From the NCBI GenBank assembly GCA_963971425.1, contig OZ020525.1, forward strand, positions 9,345,560 to 9,409,559: a stretch of DNA of 64,000 nt, in the 5' to 3' direction. This DNA comes from Bryoerythrophyllum caledonicum (lineage: Eukaryota > Streptophyta > Bryopsida > Pottiales > Pottiaceae). The notes under the pieces are model-generated. The model worked only from the letters and a program-made list of their open reading frames with translations. It searched no databases and was not told where the DNA came from. Shown one piece after another: positions 11,119 through 19,770 of the stretch. Every line of letters begins with the position of its first letter. Position 1 is the first letter of the stretch. A program made the position numbers and the translations under genes.

Positions 11119-11862
11119 TTGTCCACCAGCGTTTTCTTCTTCTCAAAAGCTCCGGGAGGTTGCGGTTTGCACTACTCAGCCATCAAGCTCGTGGCATTTC
11201 CCAGCACGCTTCTAGAGTGTGCGTTTGCGAGGGGGACTTGCGTTGGTCCAGCGCCGCTCGGCCACCAAGCTCACGGCGGCAATGTGCAGCCGGTGTCGAG
11301 GAAGGTGTTGTCGCTTCTCTTGCTTGCTGTTGTTGCTTCTCTTGCCTGCAGGATCTGCCATCGCATCAACCGTGGACGTTGTGGCCTTCACTAGTTTTCT
11401 GTCTCTTCGCGCCCGCCGTTGTATGCGTGTGGTTGTTGGTGGCGAAGCTTCTCTGAGGGCATGGGTTTTGTGAGGTTGTGTATGCGTGTGTCTGCCTTGA
11501 TTCAAGCAAGGTCTGTGAGGGTTGTGTGGGTTGGTATTGGAACGATCTGTGGGCTTCCAAAGCACCTCACTTTGGGGACAATCAAAGGCAGTAATGAGAT
11601 AGGGTTTGAGATAGTTCTCTCTCAAAATCTCGAAGCGGTGAATCTGGAAGAAGTGGGTTTCGGAGGTGCATTGCGGACGAGCGGGAGGAGAGGCGGAGGT
11701 GAGGGCGTGGTGAGAGCTTTTTCGGTGGCGTGGGAGAAGCCGTTGCAGGAGCTGGCGGCAGGCAAGGAGTTGAACCGCAGTGGAAGATCAGCTTTGAATC
11801 AGTTAACAAGTAAGTTTGTATCTCATGCGCACCTTCCTTGCATTGATGTTGAGGGGAAATAG
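11119..11862 (+). other. GC-rich segment of unknown coding status inside CACTA element
   Basis: Several overlapping open frames exist, the longest plus-strand one encoding about 147 residues (GGALRTSGRRGGGEGV, SVAWEKPLQELAAGKELN). None matches a family I recognise. It could be an upstream exon of the captured gene at 12.2-12.8 kb or unrelated cargo. Confidence 0.3.
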
Positions 11863-11994
11863 CGATTGTGATTTGGTAGAAATAATTTGGTTCTTGATGA
11901 TGGAATTTTCGAAGATGGATGGTGAGTTGCGAGAAACTCTACCTAGTTTATGAATAGCCAAACTGCTCTTGAAGAACCGTATCTGTCTGCCCTA

Positions 11995-12155
11995 GTGATT
12001 GTGTAGTGATTGTGTAGTGATTGAAAATCGATTATGTAGTGATTGTGTAGTGCTTGTGTTGTAATTGTGTTGTGATTGCGTGGTGATTGTCTAGTTACTG
12101 TGTGGTGATCGGATAGTCATATCTTGGTTTTGTTGCGTGGTGATTGCGTGGTGAT
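11995..12155. repeat. tandem repeat GTGATTGTGTA
   Basis: About twelve degenerate copies of an 11-bp GTGATTGTGTA/GTGATTGCGTG unit, ending just before a CAG splice acceptor at 12162. Confidence 0.75.
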
Positions 12156-12162
12156 TGTGCAG

Positions 12163-12820
12163 GCTGTTGAATACACATTCAATGTGGATTCAAGATTGAA
12201 TGACTTTGAGGGGCTTGGAGATGCTGCACATTGGTTGAAACGCAACAGAGACTCATTGCTGAAGGACTCTTTGCATGCTTTGCAATCAACTGTACCCGAA
12301 GGTTTGTCTGTCTCTCTTGATATAATTTTATGCATCATATCTTAATTTTGTTGAAACTTACCGAGGTAGCGTCTTAATTTTTCTCAAGCTAGAATACGGC
12401 TTCCTCGGCACAAGAACTTCAAGGCGCAGTGGACAGAGGTTATCTGACTCCAAAGGCCTATCAGTTGGTAGTGATTCTTTTCCGGAAAAGGTGAGACATC
12501 ATTTTTTGTTATTTAATGTTGCTCTTGCATTTTGACCTTTGTTTGCTTCGTCTGATAAGTACATTGGCGTTGTTCATAGATTACAAAAGGACGTGAAGTG
12601 TATCATATTTGTGAAGAAGAGAACGGCTGCCAGAGTTATTGCAAACTTAGTGAACCACTTAGAATGTCTCTCCGAGTTTCTCCAGGCACAGTCCATTTGT
12701 GGAGAAAATGTTGGGATAGCCACCACTCGGGGACAGCAACAAACCACAGTAGATGAGTTCAATCAAGGACATGTTGACCCTGTTTTCTTTACAGCTATGA
12801 TATTCGAAGGAGACGATTAA
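12163..12820 (+). pseudogene. Dicer-like helicase fragment carried by the CACTA element
   Basis: Three consecutive exon-like blocks with GT-AG borders: 12163-12301 (AVEYTFNVDSRLNDFEGLGD), 12393-12490 (DRGYLTPKAYQLVVILF) and 12580 onward (KDVKCIIFVKKRTAARVIAN, then GQQQTTVDEFNQGHVDP). Blocks two and three join in phase. In plant Dicer-like proteins the region before and at the start of the helicase C-terminal domain reads G.LTPKV..LI.IL, then (R/K)CIIFVERxxxARV, then QxxIVEEFRxGxV. The match in order and spacing is good, and the family processes double-stranded RNA into small RNAs. The fragment lacks helicase motifs I-III, PAZ, RNase III and dsRNA-binding domains, and the first join is out of phase. 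It looks like a DNA-level capture, introns included, of part of a host gene by the surrounding transposon. Confidence 0.6.
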
Positions 12821-13554
12821 ATCTTTGTGTGTGCACCTTTTTCTGTGGTTTCTTACTGACAACCGAATAATGACTAGAGTAGAAGTGGAATTAGTGCTTG
12901 CAATCTTATTATAGCCTATAGGCAATTTATTACTACCACATTAACTAAGAAATTACTAAACTAACACTGCATAATGACTCAACCTAAACTGCATAATGAC
13001 TAAACAATAATTTGACAATGTACAAAAAAACTACCAAATAACTATAGAATGACTGCATTCAAACCACAGAGTAACCAAATAATAACTAGACCAAAACTAA
13101 AATTAGTACATGCATATCTATTATGGGTAAATTTACACTGCTAGAATAATTAAGGAATTACTAAACTAACACTACACAATGACTAAACAATAACTAGGCA
13201 GTTCACAAAAAAACTATCATTGTCCACATCATTGTCCACGACATTGTCCATGTCAACTGCCACGTTTAATTCCACGTCACACAAAAATCCACATCATCAT
13301 TCACCATAAATTCCATGTCACACTCAAATCCACGTCAGTAGCCAACTCATCAATGTTCAAGGATGATGGGCCACATAGGCAGATGGATGAGAAGTCCACG
13401 TGGCAAAAAGAATGACTACAGAAATCTATTACTCAAAACTATTACTGTGCCCGAACAAAAAATTTCTTAGTCATTCCCTAGTAATACAGGTCATCTATGA
13501 CTCAACAATGACTAAAATCGCTAGTCATTGATGCCTCGATTTCCCGTAGTGTTC

Positions 13555-14290
13555 ATGGGGCACCTAAAGCCGTGAGGGTCAAAACCCTGTGGCCGTGTGG
13601 TGCTACCAAGATACCCTCGGGATACCCTTTGCGATAATGGGGTGAGACCCTCGGGTATTAAAGGTGGATGCACCACAAATCATTCACCTTCGTTATTGAT
13701 ACCCGGAATTTCAAGAAGTCAATTTAATCTTACTAGAATAAGTTCAAGATATTATGTGCCTGTAGTATTTATGTACTCGAAAATTTCCTACACAATTTAT
13801 CTGAGCCATTAACACTACAATTTTGCATATTCTGGGGCAACAAGCAGGTAGCAAAGGAAAAGTGATTATTTCCAATTTCATCGTATGATCTCAATTAAAA
13901 CTTATAAATTGACATTTTCACAATAATACACAAACTTGGATTGCACAGAAGTGAACGATTATAGTGTTTAGTGTTAGAAACAGGATTATAGTGTTTAGTT
14001 TTCTTTCATGCTTTTAGTGGATCAGCTGGCTTTTACTTTACTCGATTTCAATTTCTGCATTACACAAGGAGTAAATTCATTACCATCGATATATATAAGT
14101 TCCTCCTACACCAGTTACTAGGTGAAGCACACTTAAGAGAGATTTGAAGCTACTATTTTAAGATTCTATTACTTTGAATTCAAGTTTTGTTTTTTTGTGA
14201 GTTTGATATTATTTACTATGAGAAGCAAACAGACAATAAGTATGTTAAGACCACATCTTGCAATTGTATAATTTTAAAATAAATGCCGCT
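13555..14290. other. no gene seen
   Basis: Begins with a short GC-rich stretch containing GATACCCTCGGGATACCC and its partial complement GACCCTCGGGTATT (13600-13660), then AT-rich sequence with no coding signal. Confidence 0.5.
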
Positions 14291-14391
14291 GCACACTTTA
14301 GCTCTATTGGAGCTAAAGTGTGCATATTTTCTTTTTAGTTCCCTACATTTAGTCATGGTGTACACTTTAGCTCTAATAGAGCTAAAGTGTG
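14291..14391. repeat. two palindromes of the second (5-nt centre) type
   Basis: GCACACTTTAGCTC, centre TATTG, then the exact complement at 14291-14323; and ACACTTTAGCTCT, centre AAT, then its complement at about 14363-14391. They share the half-site CACTTTAGCTC with the main family but lack the GASTC centre. Confidence 0.8.
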
Positions 14392-14454
14392 AATTTTTTC
14401 TTTTTTTTTCACTTCATTTTGCTTTTACTGTAATGGTACAAATACTGTAGTTAG

Positions 14455-14843
14455 AGCATCTCCACCCCTGACGGGGAATTTCCCAGGCTAGCAGGAAGGT
14501 GCCCAAGTTTGAGATGAAAGGAGGGGGGTTACCCTTATCCCCCCGCACCGTCCCCGAATTGGCCACACTGAGGGAACGCCAATGCCCAGCACTAACGCCA
14601 TAGTAGGCTAATTTATTTTGGGGTGTTTATTGATTTTTTTTAATTCCCTTGTGTCATTACATGATTGAACACATGCTCCTCGGGAGTTTTGGTGTCCCCT
14701 GTACTTTTAGTAAATTTCCAGTTTAGAAGAACCGGCGCCGCCACTCCAGTGGGCCGAGACACCGGCCTAGGCCTCGCGGAGTGGGCTTTACCGTGTTTAT
14801 TCTTGCAACCCGGTCCCTCTGCCCCAGTGGAGATTCTCTTTTT
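14455..14843. mobile_element. MITE candidate with GAGCATCTCCACCCC ends
   Basis: Left end AGAGCATCTCCACCCCTG and right end CCCCAGTGGAGATTCTC are imperfect inverted repeats enclosing about 390 bp of GC-richer sequence. GAGCATCTCCA-type ends are common in plant MITEs. No clear target duplication was found. Confidence 0.45.
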
Positions 14844-16119
14844 CTAGTACACTATTTGTCAACAAGTTGGCAACTAGTTTTAGCCACCATTGTCCTGAAT
14901 ATTATCCCTCATTTGTTCACCTACTACAGTTCATTTCGTAATAGCCCTCAAACAAAACTCTACCCTAGCACACAAATTTGATACTTGATAAATAGTGTTA
15001 GCTCAGAATCTTCTGCCTACCAGCCGCCATGCATTTATTCTTCGTCTCATCTTCAACCTCAATTTCTTATCGTCTTATCCACAACTATTCTCATTCCCAT
15101 CTCTTACATTTCCTTTACATTATCTAATGAATATTTAATGTATAATCATATATTTAGCCAATAACTAATGATTTTGTAATGAATTTTATAGGATAATTAA
15201 TGTATATTTGTATATCAGTAACTTTTATGCACAATTAAAGAATATTTAAATATTATTTAATGAATGTTTGAAGTTTCAAAAGTATATTTTATGATAGTTT
15301 AATTAATATTCGTATATTTAATGATTATTTAAAGAATATTTAATGTATTGTTAATGAATAGTGAATGAATAGTGCATAAATTTCTAATGTAAAATCAATG
15401 TGTATTTGAATATTCAATGAGTATTTAATGAATATTTACTGAATATGTAATGAACATTGAATGCATATGTGATGGATATCTAATGAGTATTTTACTTGTA
15501 TTTCTATATTTATTGTATGTTTAAGTTTTTTCCTTTTCCAATATTCCTTTCTTGAATCTTTTCTCATTTTCGTTACCAGAAGAATGTTCTTATATTTCCA
15601 ATCTTCTACGTGTAGTTTCATTTTCCCTCCATATTTTACATTCTACTTTGTCCAATTTTTGATATTTTCCTTTTGCTCCATACCTACGTCCGATTATTCC
15701 CAAGCTCTTTCTTGCAAATTCTTGTTTTTCTACATGCACTCAACCCTTCTTTACTATGATGCTCAAGATGTAATCAAATCATGATTAAGGTTTCCTACAG
15801 TAACTGTCCACAAGTAAAAAACTTTATGTTCTACTATTTTCTAGGATTGACATTTAGTGTAGTAGTTGACATTTAGAGTAATATAGTTTTGTCACTACAC
15901 TAAAAGTTTCATTTAGTGTTGTGGACACTAAATACGAACCCATACACTAATTGTCAACTATGCAATTAGTGTAGTGACAAAATAGTACACTAAATGTGAA
16001 CTACTACACTATTTGTGAACTTTTGTAATGATTGGAATATTAACTTTTTTACTCGTGCATGTTTAGTGTATTGAAAGTAGAAGAGAATTATGTGTACAAA
16101 AAGGTGAAGAAGAGAAAAA

Positions 16120-16310
16120 ATAAAACTCACAAAGAAAAAATTGGAAAAAACAACAATTGGGAAAAAACAACAATTAGGAAAAAACAACAATTTGGGAAAA
16201 CAACAAATAGGAAAAAACAACATTTTTGCAAAAACAACAATTAGGAAAAAACAACATTTTTGAAAAAAACAAGAACTAGGGAAAAACATCAATTCGGGGA
16301 AAAAAAGACA
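16120..16310. repeat. A-rich tandem repeat (AACAACAATTGGGAAAA)
   Basis: About ten degenerate 16-20 bp units of GGAAAAAACAACAATT, all A-rich on the plus strand. Confidence 0.85.
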
Positions 16311-16314
16311 ACTT

Positions 16315-16710
16315 ACCTTTTGAAAAGGTAAACTTTTGTAAAAATAAGCTTTTCCAAATGTAAAGATTTGAAAAAGTAAAGATTTGAAAAAGTAAACGTT
16401 TGAAAAGTAAACTTTTTCAAAAGTAAGCCTTTTCAAAAGTAAACTTTTTCAAAGTAAACTTGGAAGAAAGTAAATTTTTGATAATGTAAAATTTTGAAAA
16501 AGTAAGGTTTTGAAAAAGTAAAGTTTCGAAAAAGTAAATGTTTGGAAAGTAAAATTTGAAAAAGTAAACTTTTTATGAAGTAAAACTTGAAAAAGTAACC
16601 TCTTGAAAAAGTAAGCTTTTAAAAAATTAAATTTCCATAAAGTGTACTCCGATAAAGTAATCTTTGATAAAGTAAATTTTGATCGAATAATCTTTTGAGA
16701 AAGTACACTT
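16315..16710. repeat. tandem repeat GAAAAAGTAAACTTTT
   Basis: About twenty degenerate units of 16-20 bp (TTTGAAAAAGTAAAC), some self-complementary (GTAAACTTTTTCAAAAGTAA). The opposite-strand frame reads as Phe/Lys/Leu repeats and is not a gene. Confidence 0.85.
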
Positions 16711-16937
16711 GTTTGCAATTAGTACACTATTTGTCAACTTGTTCGCAATTAGTGTACTAAGGTAAGTACACTATTCGTGCCACTACACTAAATGAAACTT
16801 TTAGTGTACACTTATTGTAAATTTTACAATTACTGTATGGATTCCTATTTAGTGTCCACTACACTAGAAGCCATCTTGTGTATACTGGAGCTACATAGTG
16901 CATTTTTGCTTTCTAATCCACTCCATTTAGTGATGGT

Positions 16938-17040
16938 GCACAATTTAGCTCTAGTAGAGCTAAACTGTGCATATTTTCTTTGTAGTTCACTGCACCTAGT
17001 GATGAGGCACACGTTAGCACCAGTGGAGCTAAAGTGTGTG
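16938..17040. repeat. two palindromes, second type
   Basis: GCACAATTTAGCTC, centre TAGTA, then GAGCTAAACTGTGC at 16938-16970, and a decayed copy at about 17007-17040. Both follow a TTCACTGCACNTAGTGATG segment, giving a unit of about 65 bp. Confidence 0.7.
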
Positions 17041-18461
17041 CACACACTCCTATCAGTTCATTGCACGTAGTGATGGTGCACACCTCTGCTAAAAACCGAG
17101 CTGATGTATGTGCAATGTGTATTTCCACTTCTTCAAACAATCATTTTGAACTCCGTACTTCTCTTTATGGTTAAGGATTTCACAAGTGAAATAGTAATCT
17201 TTTGAATTTTAAAAGGATTTTCAAAATATGTGGACCTAAATCTTCAATAGTAATATTAAAAAGCAAAAAAATATGACGATCCCCTAGTCTTGAGTGGATT
17301 TGAAGTCTTAGTATTCTTGGTACCCTAAACCAATAATATGTGACAATGTGTGAAAATGTATGAATTGGGATATAATTTTATTTTTCACTAGAAAAATAAC
17401 ATGTTTTTCCACAATATCAAACGTTCTAATATTACTTCTATGTATTGAAAATATCACATTCCATATTGTGTCATAGCAAAAGGTTTTTTAGGTTGCTCGA
17501 CGTGCCAGCAATCGAGAAGTTTCTCTTTTGGCTCGCATAACTTTTATTGAAGACGTTCATTGAGAAAATAAATTACTTATAAATATGCCTCATGACTTTT
17601 ATCATCCTTCTACAAAATTTTGAGAATTTAAAATATAATTTGCGACCACTAGAACGTGCTCAAAAACTAATTATTCTTTTTTTGCATGTATAAATAAATT
17701 AAAAATTACTTACATTACGATCATTAAATTATGCCTGATGCACTAAGTGATACACTTTGTATTAGTTATATTTTATATTTTGATTATCCTTTTTTTGTCA
17801 TGAGGAGGTCTTTCGGTTTCTTGTTTAAATCTTTTAATATTGTTCTACTCTCTATGTTTTACAAATGACAAAGTCTTTAATTTCACGTCAAAACATGAAA
17901 TAAATTGTATATGGTCAAGAATTCTTCCATCTTTCATGTCATGCTTAGATTGCGACACCCTAAACTCATGATAATACAATGTGAACTCAAGAATAAGATA
18001 TTTTAATCCAACTATTAGTTTGCGCACATTTCAAGCCTTTGAGTACCTCTAAGTGGATAGTAACCAATTTCAATTCCAAATCCAGACCATGGGGGCACTT
18101 GGTATTCTTGCAAAGGAATGAACATTCTAAATTGATTACAAAAAAGGAACATTATGCACATTTTTAAAACCCCAAAGAAATGATGTCCAAAGCATGTTTG
18201 AATACATACTTTTTTGCTCAAAATACACGTGCACATCTGATATGTTTTTTTGTTTTTTTTAATGCTACTCGTTTGTTAAGGTCTTCGCTTTCAACATAAT
18301 AGATAAGTCCTATTTGGATTGTAATACAAATTCTTTCTAATCATCTCAATATCTTCTCTACATTTCCCTATACCTTAGTTGAATTAACAATATCATGAAT
18401 CTTCAAAGTATTATTAAATTGAAATGAAATGACATCAGAAGATAACACCTAAACCAAGGAC
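17041..18461. other. no gene seen, AT-rich
   Basis: No frame with coding character, no clear repeat or element ends. Confidence 0.5.
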
Positions 18462-18548
18462 TCTAAACCTTGAACCCTAAACCTGAACCTAAATTCCAAA
18501 CCCTAAACCTAACCATAAACCCTAAACCTAACCTTAACCCTAACCCTG
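18462..18548. repeat. interstitial telomere-like repeats (CCCTAAA)
   Basis: About a dozen degenerate AACCCTAAACCT / AACCTTAACCCT units. CCCTAAA is the usual plant and streptophyte telomere unit. The tract is short and degenerate and far from any visible chromosome end, so it is interstitial. Confidence 0.8.
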
Positions 18549-18646
18549 AGTGTTACCCTAAAACCGTGTATATTACTCGCATGTGCAAGTATATTCGAGG
18601 TAGGTACTCTTCCTTATTTTAGTCAACCGGGAAATAGTTGATTCAG

Positions 18647-18740
18647 TTTCCCGCTGAGATTTCGAATTTGCACTTTTTCAGGGGCTGTGGAAAAGTTTCC
18701 TCCCGCCAATTTTGAAGTTTCCTCCCGCCAATTCTGAAAC
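18647..18740 (+). promoter_or_regulatory. E2F-like site cluster, probable promoter
   Basis: TTTCCCGC at 18647-18654 matches the E2F consensus exactly. Two copies of TTTCCTCCCGCCAATT follow in tandem at about 18696-18741, about 22 bp apart. A transcript from here would splice at a GT near 18949 and could lead into the ATG at 19771. Function not shown. Confidence 0.45.
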
Positions 18741-19174
18741 GGTCGTGTGTCCGTGAGTGACCTCACCGATCCTAGAAAACTTTCTTCATTTTTTTCCTTC
18801 TCACTTTGGTTGTTGTGCAAGGTTGTTGTGGAGAGGCTTGGAGGTAGTACAACTGTCCGAGGTTGAGGAGGGCAACATCTATAGGTTGCACACGGTTGAG
18901 CAGGGCGCTTGCGCGAGGCAACAACGCACCGGTTGTCTTCTTCATAAGGTACACAATGTATACTTCTTGCATTCTCCGTGCACTCTAGCAATTAGGATGT
19001 GACAATGTTTAGGGTTATTGCGCTGGTTCCAGTTGCTACTGTGATTTTGAAGCATCACTGCGAGTTTCTTGACGACTAATGCAAAGATTTGGGTTGTAGT
19101 ATACAAAGAGGCAGATTCATAGGCTGAAGAGTTTTTCCATATGAATCTCGAAAATGACGCCGAGAATCATGGAA

Positions 19175-19487
19175 TGACAGTTTAGCTCGAGTCGAGCTAA
19201 ACTGTCAGTAAATATTATTATCGTCAGTTTAGCTCGACTCGAGCTAAACTGTCCTTGGAAATATTGTAAGACAGTTTAGCTCGACTCGAGCTAAACTGTC
19301 CTACTATATTGTTAACGATAGTTTAGCTCGAATCGAGCTAAATTGTCTTACCATATTTTCAAAGACAGTTTAGCTCGAGTCGAGCTAAATTGTCATACCT
19401 TATTTTCTACGTCCGTTACCTCGACTCGAGATAAATTGTCATACCGTCTAATAGTCAACATTTCAGGTCGGGTCAGGCTAAAATGTC
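19175..19487. repeat. array of seven palindromes with GACAGTTT arms
   Basis: Perfect copies at 19175-19207 (33 bp), 19225-19251 and 19270-19300; near-perfect at 19317-19347 and 19364-19394; decayed at 19411-19440 and 19457-19487; another single at 19570-19592. Spacing is about 46-47 bp with AT-rich spacers. The outer arms read GACAGTTT/AAACTGTC rather than CACTTT/AAAGTG, and both arms change together. Confidence 0.88.
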
Positions 19488-19770
19488 ATTGTCAATGGTG
19501 AGATTATTTCATATTCGGATTAAAACTAATCGCATGAAATTGCATTCTTGTCATATAATACCATATGTGTTTACCTCGAGTCGAGCTAAATTTGCATGTT
19601 CTACAATGTCACTTCAGTTCATTGCAAGTTATTTTCAAGCACCATACCTTACCTCGATTTGAGCTTAATTACCCACTTCATATGCTTCTTCATTGATGTC
19701 TATTCCTACAAGGTATTCACCCATTCTTATTTGGCAAGATTATATAATATTTATCTCATTGGAATGCAGG

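Larger units (their letters stand above)
9699..13551. mobile_element. CACTA-superfamily DNA transposon, non-autonomous, 3.85 kb
   Basis: Left end CACTACGGGAAATTCGGCC at 9699 and right end GATTTCCCGTAGTG at 13551 form terminal inverted repeats of about 30 bp that both run into ATGACTA. The 3-bp sequence TTC lies directly outside both ends (9696-9698 and 13552-13554), the target duplication expected for CACTA elements. Subterminal regions are rich in TGACTA/TAGTCA motifs and AACTAAC-like short repeats. No transposase is visible inside; the cargo is a Dicer-like gene fragment and unknown GC-rich sequence. Well supported as a complete but non-autonomous element. Confidence 0.88.
14848..16890. mobile_element. 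repeat element, copy 1 (second copy at 38.6-39.8 kb)
   Basis: Shares an ordered set of blocks with 38575-39806: ACACTATTTGT...AGTTG, GCCNCCATTGTC, CTACCCTAGCACA, GCCATGCATTTA, CTCATCTTCAACCTC, an AATGAATATTTAATG tandem tract, TTTTCCTTTTCCAATATTCC-like sequence, and an end with CACTACACTAAA motifs and AAGCCATCTT. No protein coding. This copy is longer because of A-rich tandem arrays near 16.1-16.7 kb. TGACATTTAGTGTAGT motifs in both orientations suggest terminal and subterminal inverted repeats of a non-autonomous DNA transposon. Confidence 0.6.

Noticed and set aside
15990-16718. Phe/Lys-rich proteins on the minus strand
   Set aside because: Translations of A-rich tandem repeats with no domain or start context.
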